A stretch of 64,000 bases of DNA from Heloderma charlesbogerti (GCA_026122225.1 JANEZZ010002675.1:1581380-1645379), one strand, 5' to 3'; positions 23,486 through 35,484 are shown, counted from the first letter of the stretch. The notes: a model not told the origin generated them from the sequence alone. Made by a program: numbers and translations.

Positions 23486-24220
23486 CTATCCCAAGATTTT
23501 TTTTTAAAGTAAAAAAAGAATAAGGAAGTGTCTAAAGAGGGTAAAGTCTACACCTGTAATCTTTTCAAAGTGTATTATGACCATCTGTCAAACTGATTGT
23601 CAACGACTACTTTTCCATCTTAAAGAACCACCTGACTTCTTGAGTCTGAGCATTAAAAGAATGGCACAGGAATTAATTTATTGTAGTTATTGGTTTGAAT
23701 CCAAAGAAGCATGTACACAAGGGAAATAGCTGTTAATGCAAGCGATTGCACAACACTTCACCCAGTACTATAAAAGGTAGGTTCTACAGCTGATCTCACA
23801 TTTCTGCTTTTGCAGGAGGTAGTATAACTTCCTCCAGAAGCCGAAGAATATATTTGTATTCAGTTTTGCTTTTCTCATTCAGTGTTCTAGCAGGAGTTAT
23901 AAAACAGCCATTCTGTAAGTGGAAGACACCTTCTGTTGGGGGATGGGTACTTTTTGGATTACTGGATCCAGGGACTAGCAAGTTGGCAAAAGTGCTAGGA
24001 TCCAGGTACTATCCTATGTCTCACTAGGACCATCCATAGATCACCTGTATAGGTAATCTTGTAGTCTTATTTTATTTCCTCCAACTACCTGGGTTCTGCA
24101 TTTTTTCAGTTCTGAAATTATCAATATTTATGACTGCACTGCATAGACATTTTCTTTCTGTCTTATTGAAAAACACTATTTTGCCCAGTAGCTACCAACA
24201 ACTACAGTAGTTACCTACAA

Positions 24221-24305
24221 CCCAATCCCATGTGTGTATTCAGAGTTAAATCCAACTATGTTCAGAACACCTTATTTGGAAGTGAGTAGGCACAGGATTG
24301 CAGTC
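24221..24305. mobile_element. Short palindromic MITE, about 90 bp (copy 3)
   Basis: Ends CCCAATCCCATGTGTG and GCACAGGATTGCAG mark a worn copy of the 3468 family. It ends exactly where the next Harbinger-like element begins. Confidence 0.45.
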
Positions 24306-24308
24306 TTA

Positions 24309-24804
24309 GGGTGCAATCCTATGGACTGTGCCCTTGCTACTTGGAAGCCCCTGGACTCAGAGGCTTTGGAGATGCCTTTGCCCTCCTGGGCTGAATCCAG
24401 CAGGGTGAGCGCAATGGCGGAGGTGATCTTTGCCTCCTCAACCCTCTGATCTGTGATTTTTTTCTGGACAGGCTTTTCAGCCCCTCTAGTGAAGGCATTT
24501 TGGAAGGGGGAGAGAAGGAGCCTGAAGGAGGCTCAAGATAAATTGTATCCTGGCCTGTACCATCTTCCCCCTTCCCTGACCGCTGGAATGCCCCCCTTTC
24601 CCCCTCTCTGAGGTTGATTTTCTGACCTTAGAGGGGCAGCTGGCACAGTTCTGTCTGTGCCGACTGCAAGGAAGTGGGGGTGGGTGGGTCAGATTTCCGA
24701 CTCCCCTTTCCGAGGTCATAGCACTGACTCCAACCTTGGAGGGAGGAATCTGAGACATCTTATTGTCCCTGGGATGTTCACCCAGGGACCATAGGATTGC
24801 TCTC
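24309..24804. mobile_element. Harbinger-like MITE with GCAATCCTATGG termini
   Basis: Left terminus GGGTGCAATCCTATGG and right terminus (reverse complement) GAGAGCAATCCTATGG match at 14 of 16 positions. A TTA direct repeat flanks it at 24306-24308 and 24805-24807. The 496-bp body is GC-rich and non-coding. It shares termini with the element at 55650-56044. Confidence 0.7.
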
Positions 24805-25689
24805 TTAAGTATCAGTAAAATCACTCTCCTTAGTATCCTTGCATAGAAAGAGACCCAAGCTGAAATATGTCTGTGTTGCAAGTGTGGAGTATGCCCCAAG
24901 GGGCTCTATTTTGAACAAAGGCTTTGTTTTAATTTTTATAGAAACCAGTTGATTTACACATGTGTTCAGGAAATATCTTTGTGTGTGTATCTGTGTTTGT
25001 ATAAAGTATTGTTTAGCCTGTGCACCCCACTTCTGAGAGTTAAGAAGTTTCAAGAGCTCTAGTGCTTACCCAGGGTTCAGTTCCCTTAGAAGGTCACTTG
25101 AGACTTATGCCATTTCTATGATATAAGATTTATTTATACATATAAACAGGCCGAGCAAAAGATGAGTGTTCACAGCATTAACACTCCAACAGATTCTTGT
25201 TCCCCATAAGATTTGCAACATTGCATTTCAGCTCCTTGCCTCCTTTCAGTCTCAGTTCCAGCAGAGTCTGAGTTCCTGCTACATGCAAAGACATCACTTG
25301 CCCTCTCCAGTGGGGTGGGAGTGAGGAGAAGAAATATGAGTCATCTCTGCCTATCACCTATGACTTCTTAGGCCACTGAAACACATCACTAGAATATTAC
25401 AGGCTGTTGATTATCTTTCCTTTGTCAGATGTTAAGAGCCATGTACACTGATAGCTCAACTTACAGAAGTCAAGTTTGAAGGGACCCTGAATCTCTTTGC
25501 AGTCAGAAATACTGGGCTGTAAGGGACCCCTGAAAGTTCATTCAGACTAGCCCCAACCCTATAAAAATACAATATCTTTACTGCAAGTCTTCATACTGTC
25601 AAATGCACTCTTAGAACTATGTCTGTCTGTCAGTATGTCTGTCTCTCAAGCTTACCCCTTCAGCATGTCTTATTCCTGGGCAACTGCTG

Positions 25690-25965
25690 GGGCCTTAGCA
25701 TCCCAGTAGCACCTGCTGCCGCCCTGGCACCTGCCCTGCCCACTCCCCGCAGCAAGTGGCTTGAAGCCACTATTTAATTTCCTGCAAGGGCCTAGAGCAA
25801 TGCTGTGTCAGGGACATGGTGAGACTTAAGAGGGTGGCTCCAAGCCTCCGAGTGTTGATCTCAGTGCTGCTGTTGGGTCCACTGATTGAGGAAGCGGTCT
25901 ACCGGAGGGCACTTTGTTGAGGGCCCCCTCAAAACTGGAGCCAGCCCTGAATCAGAGTTGGAAGG
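25690..25965. mobile_element. Unclassified dispersed repeat with GAGGGCACTTTG end
   Basis: The segment ending GGAGGGCACTTTG...AACTGGAGCCAGCCCTG resembles the ends at 27728-27780 and, inverted, 57930-57965. Termini and TSD could not be fixed, so this is only a family-level observation. Confidence 0.3.
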
Positions 25966-27442
25966 GACCAAGAAGCCATGTAATCCAAACCCATGTTTAA
26001 GGGCAGGATCAGCTGCACAAATGTATCAGCTTGTACAACCCAGCCTGTACAACAAGGGGAGAGCAGATGTGCTACTATTCTCACCTTGTGAGAGAAAATG
26101 TCAGAGCTTGCAAGAAAATGTATTCAGTTTCTGGTACAAGGAATCTCTGACATTTTGGTCGTTATTGCACCATTTTAGGTGCTGCTGTGTTAGTCGGTAG
26201 GGGGTGCTGTTTGCAGGCTGTGAAAATGACTGAGGTACTTCAGTGGGCTGCCTAGGGCCTATAGTGGTAAAGGCCCCTATCCCTAGATGTTCTGATCTGA
26301 TGCAGCAAAGCCACACAAGCAGGGCCTGTATGCATGGGTTGATCTATGGAGAGGCGGTTAGTTATATGGGATTACAAATTAATTGAAACAATATGTTGAT
26401 CTCAGGTCATTAAAACTGAGAATGCTTTTCTCTGTGTGCCGTTCTCCCACCTTACTTCAGAATCTTTTTTTAAAAAATTATCTTCTGTACAGCATATCTT
26501 AAGGAGGAGGTAAAAGAACACAAATGATTTCTTTTTGTGCCTTGACAAGGGAAGGCAATTATGAAACATTTAAGTTTCTAAATGAAGCTTCACTGACAAT
26601 ATTTGTCTCACTGCTTTCTATGACAGTGAAGTACTAGAAGAAGCTTGTAGTTTCTGAGGACTGACAGAGCTTTTTGCTTGACTGACAGCAAAGCTAAAAT
26701 AAATTGCAAGCATAATGTCATTTTTAGGTGCAAATTTAGAAGTCCCCTTATAAAAGCTCCCTTGCCATTTATTGAGAGCCCCGTTTCTTTTGCCCAGTGC
26801 TAACATCTTTTGCTCAAACAAGAAAAGCTACACCATTCCAATCATGCATCTTCTGTTCTTTGGTGCATGTATTTCTACCCCCTAGATAGGTGGTTGTGTG
26901 TGGGCCTGCGTTTATTATTTTTTACCTTTTCGTCAAATTCCACTTCAGGCTGAAATATTTTGCTTTAATTTTTTTGTTTAAATACTATTTTTTTCCTGCT
27001 TGGTTACATTTAACCATTATTCAAACTAGATGTATGTGTTGTGAGTTAGATGGGGCAAGCTCATTTTTTATACTTTCTGTTTCTGTTGCCAGACAAGCAT
27101 TTGTGCACAAATTCCTAGTCAGTAATTTATTGCATGAGCAAGTCTGTCAGAGTTTTCCATTTCACGATGCAGTCAATATTTTTTGGGTGGAAAAAAATGT
27201 AACTGATATAATTGCTGAGCACTCCATGTGCCTGCCCCCAAAAGTTTATCAGCCTTTTGTAAGAATGGAAACAGACCAGTCACATGTAAGAATAGTGAAC
27301 AAGAATCCACCTTCAAACCACTAACCCTAATTCCCCGATTTGATTTGTTTATTGTTTTCATAGGATCTTTGACCTGGAAGGGACAAAAATGCAAAAAATG
27401 CAAGTCCCGCCCACTGCTCTTGAAGAGTAGCAATGGATCCTA

Positions 27443-27780
27443 TATGACCAGGGCCAGTACCAGCACTTGGCATCCTGTCAGGGCCCAAGATCCCCAGCCT
27501 GCGCAGACCCCCACTTTCAAAAAGTTTGGCTTGGCGCGCTGAGCAGCATCAACATCTAGCTGCCACTTTGACTCCCACAACACTCCCAATATACTGTTGC
27601 TGTGGGGTATTGTGGGAAATTTAAATGGTGGCTAGACCCAGTCACCTCAGAGTGCTGTTGCTGCTGTTCCCTGCCTCGACCACTAAGTACGTCTGCCAGA
27701 GTCCACCAGCAGAGGAAAGGACCACCAGAGGGCACCTTGCCCAGGTTCCCCTCAAACCTGGAGCCAATCTTACCAGGTAC
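27443..27780. mobile_element. Unclassified dispersed repeat (CAGGGCC termini)
   Basis: It begins CAGGGCCAGTACCAG and ends AACCTGGAGCCAATCTTA, imperfect inverted ends of the kind seen in hAT-like MITEs. It lies 250 bp upstream of the NELL1 exon. No clear TSD. Confidence 0.3.
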
Positions 27781-28028
27781 ATGGGATTTTCAGTCTGAAG
27801 TGGGAAACAACCTTGAATGGTGAATGGCTAACTCCCAGCTCCAGCTCTGAGACTAATTCTGGCTACAGGTTCTGAGATAGTATTTTGGGAGCTTGGTTAA
27901 TTTTTTTTTTAACATAGTTAAAAAAAATCAATTGATTTTCAACTACAGCATTCATTAAGACTTAGGACACATGGTTGAATAATGTAACGTATGCAAAAGG
28001 GAATTGATTCTCCTTGTTTTAAATGCAG

Positions 28029-28199
28029 TTACTTTGAACTGGAAAGCAGTGGTCTGAGAGATGAAATAAGATATCACTACAGATTTAATGGAAAGTCAAG
28101 GACAGAAGTATTTCCGTATCGGCTAGCAGATGGACAGTGGCATACGATTGCATTGTCACTGAGTGCATCCCACCTCCTGCTTCATGTGGACTGCAGTAG
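28029..28199 (+). CDS. NELL1: NELL1 internal coding exon, N-terminal thrombospondin/laminin-G-like domain
   Basis: NELL1 is a secreted, multimodular glycoprotein (N-terminal TSPN/laminin-G-like domain, coiled coil, VWC and EGF repeats) linked to osteogenic signalling. This exon encodes about 57 residues of the N-terminal domain. Visible blocks are SYFELESSGLRDEIRYHY, ADGQWH and SASHLLLHVDC, which match NELL1 as I recall it (roughly residues 112-169 of the human protein). Splice sites are clear: a pyrimidine-rich stretch and AG at 28027-28028, and a GTAAGG donor from 28200. The exon is 171 bp. It starts with the last base of a Ser codon and ends with the first two bases of an Arg codon, so both junctions are phase 2 and skipping would keep frame. 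The upstream ATG at 27991 is intronic and is not a start. NELL2 is less likely because most of the exon follows NELL1. No adjoining exon was recognised. Confidence 0.9.
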
Positions 28200-28794
28200 G
28201 TAAGGTATTCTACTTATTTGTCTGCCATTTCTCCTTGAATAACTCCTGTTCCTCAGGCTACAAATTACATTTGTTGAAATTTGAAATCAAGTTCTGTATA
28301 CTCCAGCATGTCTACAAAAAATGAGTGAAAGAGAAAACAGCATTAGAATGAAATAGTAAGCCTGTGATTATGAACAAAATGCTGATTGCTGATTCTGGGG
28401 TGGTGGGAAGGTATTAAATATATCTTCAGTTTCTGTAGGTATATGCTGAATGTATGTTTGCCTTGATTACATTTAAATGCCATGTATTGTGCTGTCTATT
28501 TCATTCTGTGGAGGGCTTCTCTTGGCATGCCCCTACCTCCAAAACCTGAAAATGTAATTGTAGCTTCTAATTTCTTTTCATGTAATCGAGTGCCTTTAAA
28601 AAAAATATTTGCAATATTTTCTGAGAAAAAATCCTAAAAGAGCAAGTGACTTAATTGCTTTGAATTTTACACCATTAATTCTCTGAATCAAATTGTTTTG
28701 TACTTCAGTAAGAAATTAAGGGTGGATATTACAGGTCTACTTTCTTTGAAAAAGAGAGAATTGGGGTCTTATTGTGTCTTCATAATGTTAATTG

Positions 28795-28945
28795 GTTTTT
28801 ATAGATTTATAGTATTTTATTGCATATTTATTGCCTATTTGTCTATTTTTGTATGGTTTTTATTTTGTATGCCACTTTGAGAAGGTTTTACCCTTAAAGG
28901 CAGCCTAAAAATAATTTTAAATAATAAATAAATACATACATACAT
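28795..28945 (+). mobile_element. LINE 3' end (L2/CR1-like) with tail
   Basis: TATGCCACTTTGAGAAGG and AAGGCAGCCTAAAAATAA followed by AATAAATA are the worn 3' end of an L2/CR1-like LINE. It continues into the (CATA)n repeat. Confidence 0.5.
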
Positions 28946-28958
28946 ACATACATACATA
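28931..28958. repeat. (CATA)n microsatellite
   Basis: Seven CATA units directly after the LINE tail, probably grown from it. Confidence 0.95.
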
Positions 28959-29656
28959 AATGTATAGGTAGAACAGATATTCTGAGGGTGTGGAAGCAAG
29001 CATACAGGCAGTTTCGGATTCATAGCAATGCGACTTCCCTGGGAATTTCCCAATCCTTTCCAAAAACTTTCTTAGCAAGGCTGCAAGACTCTGTGATGGA
29101 ATATTTAATTATTTTAGTATAGAGCTATCTTTCTTCCAATACCTTCATATTGGATATTTTTTTACCTACCTTAAAGCGTAATTTAATATACTAAAAACAT
29201 GTACAATTTTTGAAATATTAGCAACTAAAGAAGCATTACTGAATACTTACTGTGGTCTTGTGCATATAGGATTGCAGCCTGAGAAACATATTTGCACTGG
29301 CATAAATAATATATAGTAAAATGGGGAAAAGATTTTCAATGAGAAATATCTGGTGGTGTCTGGCAACTTTTATTCTTCATAGGTTGCCTACTTTCCATTG
29401 TTTTGCTATCCAAGTGAATAATTTTAAGGTGGCCATGCAAGGGCATTTATCACCTTTGAAATATATGTAAGTTACATAGATATAGTAATGGAAGGTGTTG
29501 GTTTTGCAAGCCCCAAGGTTGATTTTATTTACATTCAGTGGTTATATGATAGAGCTAAATCTATTTGGAAAATGATACTGAAAACAATTGCTAAAATGTT
29601 GGATGTTCATTTATTTTTCCAATCCTGTCCTTGTTTTGTTTTGCTTGTTGAACTAT

Positions 29657-30034
29657 GGGCGTCTCCACACAGAGGCTTTTTGTCCCACGATTTTACCAGG
29701 GCTTTGGCTTCCAGATTCTTTCTGGGATTAAGATCACCCCTTACATGCGCTTCCTTTCCTCCCTTTTTTCTCCTTTATCCACAAGTTTAATATGTTTAAT
29801 TTATGCAGCCACTAGATGGTGCTGTGGTCTAGCTCCTCTTATTGCAGGATTTCCTCTTTTCAGGAGGAAATGGAAAATGGATCTTTTTATTATTTCCATT
29901 TCAAATTAAGCTGTGGAAATGCTTGGAAAGTATGAGAGAGGCACTGGAGGCTGATAATGTCATGTTAAGGACCCACAACCTTCCGTGAGTGGCCAATCTC
30001 AATTGCAGGATAAAAACCCCATGTGGAGAAGCCC
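29657..30034. mobile_element. Harbinger-like MITE
   Basis: Termini GGGCGTCTCCACA (left) and GGGCTTCTCCACA (right, reverse complement) match at 12 of 13 positions. TAT repeats flank both ends (29654-29656, 30035-30037). The 378-bp body has no coding content. A 3-bp or TA duplication both fit, so the superfamily call is tentative. Confidence 0.55.
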
Positions 30035-30225
30035 TATGTAAAAATAGTTTCCTTGACATGTGTATATGATCCAGTGCTGATTACATCAAGATTGTTATTT
30101 GCAAAACATTGAAAAACAGTTTCTGTACCAAGGATAACTGAATGGCTCATTATTATAGAAAATGATAGGATTTGTTTGCTTTGGTTACAAGTTTGCAGCT
30201 TATCAGAGATCACCAGTACATGTGT

Positions 30226-30226
30226 A

Positions 30227-30273
<47 letters not shown>
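30226..30273. repeat. (CA)n microsatellite with CG interruption
   Basis: About 24 CA units with a CGCGCG step, capable of Z-DNA formation. Confidence 0.95.
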
Positions 30274-30276
<3 letters not shown>

Positions 30277-30544
30277 CTGTTTGGAATTGAGTTACACATT
30301 ATATAAGAATAGAATTGCACAGTGTAAATAGCAATATACGTACAAGTATTTGAATCCAATATAATCTTTTTTCTTTATATAAAATATAAAATTGATGTTT
30401 TGATGTATATTTATTTAAGCTTCACAATTAATAAATTTTGCTTTTTCTCTTACAAAATTGCTTAGCAGACAAACTTACAGTCACTAATCATCAGAGAGGG
30501 TTATTATATGGGCTACTTTCTAAGACAGCAAAAGAACAAACAGG

Positions 30545-30590
30545 TGCCTCTTAAAGCCTAACAGATTGATTTTCACATTAACATTCCTGG
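30545..30590 (-). repeat. Dispersed reptile repeat fragment
   Basis: GTGCCTCTTAAAGCCTAACAG is the inverted form of the GTTAGTCTTTAAGACGCCAC motif at 53090. It belongs to a widespread reptile repeat; the class is not known to me. Confidence 0.35.
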
Positions 30591-30605
30591 ACTAGATTCC
30601 ACTTA

Positions 30606-30938
30606 GGGTCAAACTAGACATGTTTGTTGTTTAGATAGCCCTGGCGTGCTTGCTTTAAAACTCCATTGCATGATGGTGGTGGGAAAATAGGAGCGGGCTG
30701 TGGTATGGGGGAAGAGAGCTTAAAGATTTTTCCCTCACCATGATCCTGATCAGAATGTACCCCATGCCTGGTATTCACAACGGGAGGAAATCTCCCATTG
30801 TACCAAAAGGGTTTAACCCTCTTTCTCCCCACACCACCGTCCTGACACATTTTTTCTCCACCTATGCTGGCTATTTTTTTTTTTAAACCATGCACATTAG
30901 GACTAACTACATGACAAATTATATATTTAGTTTGGCCT
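30606..30938. mobile_element. Harbinger-like MITE
   Basis: Left GGGTCAAACTAGACAT and right (reverse complement) AGGCCAAACTAAATAT match at 11 of 16 positions. A TTA repeat flanks it at 30603-30605 and 30939-30941. The internal minus-strand ORF has no recognisable domain. Confidence 0.5.
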
Positions 30939-31089
30939 TTAGTCAAATGGGACCCTGCTGTACTCATTACAGCAGACTAGAACAGTATTCTTTTGAGCTG
31001 AAAAAAAATACATCCACAATAGCTGTGGATAGTTTTTGTCAGTTTTTGTGTTTCTTAGTTTCTAATTTTTCCAATCTTAAATTTCATTC

Positions 31090-31373
31090 ATCTCAAACTT
31101 TGAGTATTTCTCCAGTCTTAGGTTTGGTTCATCCCAATCTTTGAGATTTTTTTTTAAAGTTTGCATGAAAATTCATAAGTATTTTTGTGCATATTTCTCC
31201 TAATACATGCACATTTCTCATAATACATGCAGCTGTGTTGCAAAATTCAAAGAATGCACATTTTCAAGATTAACTGAGCTTTGGTTTGCCATAGTGTTTT
31301 GGAAGTGTGAAAGTGTGAAAGTGGCTACATTTGCATTAAAATGTGAACTGAATGTTGTCCCCCCCCATCCCTA
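31090..31373. mobile_element. hAT-like element, right part
   Basis: Imperfect internal repeats of TTTCTCCTAATACATGCA and a terminal CCCCATCCCTA resemble the right end of reptile hAT MITEs. The left end was not located. Confidence 0.3.
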
Positions 31374-31911
31374 ACAATAGCTGAAATCCAAAGATGATCT
31401 GCTGCACTGATTGTCCATAATATATGAAAGTTCATTTTCTATGACCAAGATATACCAGTCTGTCTGAGAGAATGACTTTATATAACCCGACAGCATAGAC
31501 AAAGCATCTAAAATACATATTTCTAAGGATATATTTGTTAGAATATGGTGTATATGTACTGAAAGAGGGTACTTTTTATATTTCCAGTTTTTTTCTCTTA
31601 TGTTTGAAGAGCTTAAAAGGTGATGATGGGCACTTAAGAAGCATATGCTGTTCTCAGTGGGATCTCTCACAATGCTTCTAGTGCACCAAAATGTGTTTGT
31701 AATCTTGTCTAAGCAGTTGAGTTGTTCTCAAGATAAACTTCAAAGAATTCAATTCATAGTAAGAATGAAGAAAGCCGGTTAGCATGGTCTCCTGTTGAAT
31801 GTATGAGGAGAGTAATGCTAAACTTTAGGAACCCTTCCATAGTGCTTGAAAAAATAACACACACATTTCCATATTTTAGAAAGCAAATGGAATTACTTAA
31901 ACCAGTTAAAT

Positions 31912-32003
31912 TGCAGTGCAATTCTATTATGTGTCTACCGTAGATGTAAATCCCTTTAAGTTCAGCTGAGCATACTCCCAGGTAAATGAGTGTAGGATTG
32001 CAG
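31912..32003. mobile_element. Short palindromic MITE, about 90 bp (copy 4)
   Basis: TGCAATTCTATTATGTGTC at the left and GTGTAGGATTGCAG at the right bound a worn copy of the 3468 family. Confidence 0.5.
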
Positions 32004-32328
32004 CTGTAACATGTTATTTATATACATATCAAAATAGCAGCCTTGAATATTGGAAGATTTAGCTTAAGTTTGTAAATTTCTATAACATTTTAAAAGGAAT
32101 TCATGATTGACCCTATCTCCAATTAACCTGCTCATTAATTTATTGTTAGATAACAATAGTTTATAATTTGTACCATATTTTTATTGTTGTTTAAATTATT
32201 ACTGACCTTTCTCACTGATGGTTTAAAAACTAAAATTATAGATACTAAAAACAAAATAAAATCACTCTAACTTCTAAGCCTGAGTAGCATCTAAGATATT
32301 TACACTGCTTGAAAGTAGTAATCTACAG

Positions 32329-32402
32329 CAGCCTTCCCCAACATGGTGCCTTCCAGATGTGTTGGAGGGAACATTTGGAGGACACCAGGTTGGGGAAGGA
32401 TG
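32329..32402. mobile_element. Internally deleted palindromic MITE (hAT-like ends)
   Basis: CAGCCTTCCCCAACATGGTG faces CACCAGGTTGGGGAAGGATG. The 74-bp unit is essentially both termini joined at a short centre. The flanking 8-mers agree at only 5 of 8 positions. Confidence 0.5.
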
Positions 32403-32854
32403 CTATAGAGTGAGACTAATTAACCACTTACATTTAGACTACGTTTGGTAAGCCATTATTCAGTGATATACTGGATTTGTCTTTTCCTCCACAGCTACCA
32501 ATTACACAAGAAGAATCCTGATGATTCAGAGTAAAGGTCCATCTAATTCACCATCTTAAGAGCTTCTCACAGTAGCCAACCAGTGCTGATATAATAGCTC
32601 AGCGAGGTAGCTCGCCATTTGGCCTCATGGATCCAGATCCACAGACCTAATTTTTGTTGCCTTGCAACTTTGGAACAGCTTGCCTGCCTGGGTATCACTT
32701 TATCCTTGATCAGAGCTTGACGTTGGGACCTAACTTAAAAAGCTACTATGGATTCTGTGTGATCAGGACTCAGAGCACCAACATAGAAGTATTGTGGAAC
32801 AGGAACACCTGTAATTGGTAGATGGTATAAACCCTCTAGCTTTTAATGTTACCT

Positions 32855-32925
32855 TAATGAAATAGGGCGGGATACAAATGTTTTAAATAAAATAAAATAA
32901 ATAGATAGATAGATAGATAGATAGA
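32855..32925 (+). mobile_element. LINE 3' tail grading into (ATAG)n
   Basis: AGGGCGGGATACAAATG is a LINE 3'-end motif. It is followed by AATAAAATAA and an (ATAG)n run from about 32900. Confidence 0.55.
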
Positions 32926-33469
32926 CCATACCCGATTGTCAATAATGGAGGCAGGCGTTCTACCTTTGCCTGGTTAACTAAGCAGTGCATTCGGCCTTCT
33001 GCCTTTGCTGAGTTAATTGTGCAGTGCATCCTCCTTTCTGCACTTCAGTTTCCAGCTTCTCCAGCTTGTTGCCCAGGCTTCTGATCTTTTGGGATCCTGA
33101 TTGGAAAAGTACACCCTCCAGCTCTTGACCTGTCTGTGCCATGCCCATAACTCTGTCCTAGCCTTGGCAGTCTCCTTCCCAGATCACATGGCTGGCAGGT
33201 AGGAGAGACTGACTTGGCATTCCATACATGTCCACAGGTGCCTCATCACATTCTTTTTCATCCCTAAAATGTTTGTGTGTGTATATATTGTAATTAATGG
33301 TAATTATGATCAAGATGATTAAAAAAGAATAATAAATACTTCTCATTTTTTCAAGTTTCCCTTTAATACTGGACTGCTCCATGGATTGAGAGCAGTGTGC
33401 TTGCCTTCTAGCACCACCTTCCCACCACTGGCACAGCTTTGGAAGCAGTGGCCCCACCTGTCTCCCTGT

Positions 33470-33901
33470 TTAATTCCCCTCTCCTCTTTGTATTTCTGGA
33501 TGCAGCAGCCAAAGCCTGCGAGGCAGATTCAGACAAATCCTGACATCTTGTAAATGCTCCTTGAAAGGCTGTATGTGAGGCACTGAAAAAGATAATGAAC
33601 TTGATCCTGCCCTCCTTAGAGTCTTGACTATAATTAACTGAACTGCTTCTTTCCTAATGCTGATTGATAGCTCAGCTGTCTTAGCCTCTTTGACGTGCTT
33701 ATGTCCGGTAGTGTTTTGCAGTGTTTTTGCTCTGTGTGATAGAAAAGGTTTCTGCATTTTTCTCATTGATGGCATTTTAAAATTCAAAGCCTGTACATCT
33801 CCAGTAAGAAGGTCTATTAAAATAATCTTAAATAACCCTTTCTGTGCAGCTTTTATAGTTACCACCACATTATGCCTATAGCTAAATGCCAGAAAGGTCA
33901 T
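33470..33901 (-). other. Unassigned 143-codon open frame
   Basis: This is among the longest frames outside recognised transposons and simple repeats. The sequence around it looks single-copy and not obviously repetitive. I see no domain, signal peptide or membrane segment, and no splice context. It may be chance, or conserved non-coding intron sequence. I do not call it a gene. Confidence 0.12.
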
Positions 33902-34328
33902 TGTGACTTGTGAATAGTATGGGGAGCCTTCAGGATTCTTACCAGATGAATAGTTCTGGTCCAGTGTTGCATAAACAGTTCAGATTTAAAGGAAATAGGA
34001 GTCCTTAAAGGAAAGAGGGGTTCTCGCTGAGTTGTGTTTTCAGGCTCCCTTCTATCTGACCCTCTGCAAAACTATTTCTGGAGGTAACTCTGAAATATTA
34101 TCTCCAAATGCTTCAGTGGTACTCAAGCCTTCAATTAGCCTTTAAGTAGTAAACGAAACAAAATAAAATGGCATGACAATTGCTTGTGATGAGTGATGTC
34201 ACAGGCACTTTCCAGTAGATGCCTATGGCACTTATACAACCACTTTTCAGATGGCATGTGTATTAATCTGGAGGTCTGATTTACTCAGGGCCCAGTCAAA
34301 ATAGATTCTTTGGTTTACCAAGTTGAAA

Positions 34329-34568
34329 CTAGGCACTTGTGAAAGGAATGCCAGTGTACTGATATAAAATGTTTGCAGAATAAAAGTACAAAAAAAGCTC
34401 ACGCATATCTTCAGCCGATGAAGCTGGCACCTTTGTCACAGCTGAGTATACGCTGGGGTCCCCATCAACAGCGTATGAGACGTTGTTCCCAGGACCAAAG
34501 TTCTCCAGGCTGGTTGTGCACATTTTCCCCCATGGAGTGAGACCAAATTGGTTGGGCCTTAACCCCAT
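34329..34568 (-). other. Unassigned 79-codon open frame
   Basis: A minus-strand frame with protein-like composition (GPGNNVSYAVDGDPSVYSAV) that matches no family I recognise. It may be a fragment of an unidentified retroelement ORF. No termini were found around it. Confidence 0.15.
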
Positions 34569-35484
34569 CCTTTATACCCTTTTCCAATATTCTAGGACAT
34601 GCTTAAATTACCTTCTCTATGACTAAGAGGTCCCAACGTTCCAACATGGGGTGGGTGTGGGGAAGAAACCCTCTTCATCTCCTCAGTGAGATAAAAGATC
34701 ATGCCCTTATCTGCTTAGAAAAGTAAAGCAAACAGATGGAAATTCGGCAGCTGCGTAACTGTCAACATGAGAGTTACAGCCATATCGGTGTAAGACAACT
34801 GACAATTGTTAACATATGGATTGGTTCCTGCTTGATACCAGACTCCCAATGTGAGAAGCCTACAGAAGTTGTGCATATATGTGGGGCCTACTCTAAGAAA
34901 CAAAAAACTGCCCTTTATTATACATTAATAATAGCATGGCTGTGGAAACTCACTAGACTCCTTGCCAAGTCTTCTGGTGTCAAACCCGCTACAGCACACT
35001 CTGTTGCAGTTGATGCACTAGTTGGGGGAAGGGAACAGCTATATTCTTTTGATAATAGAACAGTGCGATTTTGTGTGCGAAGAATATGTGTTATCCGTGC
35101 AACAGAAATATGACCTTCAAGAGAGATGTTTAGTTGGTGTCTCATGTAACAAATGAGTAAGAGCTGTGCATGTATTGTGTGAAAAAATGACTGTTTGGAA
35201 AGGACATTAGATGAAGATCTGCATCTAAGCAGGAGCGAGTACCACATGGGATCTATTCGTGCACAGAAAGAGGTGGCAGGTAGCTAGGATAGAAGCTATC
35301 AGAGGAGTGATAGGTGTGTACTTGCACCACTCTTCCCCAAGCAAACATCCTTGTGGGCAGGGACCCCTCCCCACCCCTTTACTACACACATCATATCATT
35401 TGGGTAACACTCCCACAGAAAATGTTGTAATACAATCTCTGGTGGAGGGAACAATGCTGTAGCCCCTAGACAGCATCTGAGGGG

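Larger units (their letters stand above)
1..28028 (+). other. NELL1: Upstream intron of NELL1 (inferred)
   Basis: Everything before the acceptor at 28028 is taken as intron. No open frame here resembles a NELL domain, and every recognisable coding stretch is a transposon. Unannotated blocks such as 900-2500, 7803-9890, 13670-15150, 16800-19500 and 25000-27400 are AT-rich, carry stops in all frames and show nothing I can name. The alternative, that part of it lies outside the gene, is unlikely because the exon is internal, with open phases at both ends. Confidence 0.7.

Noticed and set aside
26890..27324. 144-codon plus-strand frame
   Set aside because: Phe/Leu/Ile-rich translation of T-rich intron sequence, with no domain, no repeat match and no splice context.
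27991..28203. 70-codon frame starting with ATG at 27991 across the NELL1 exon
   Set aside because: The ATG is upstream of the splice acceptor in intron sequence; the first 12 codons are not NELL1-like.
29264..29284. ATAGGATTGCAGCCTGAG as a seventh 90-bp MITE copy
   Set aside because: Only one end is recognisable; the opposite arm is missing.
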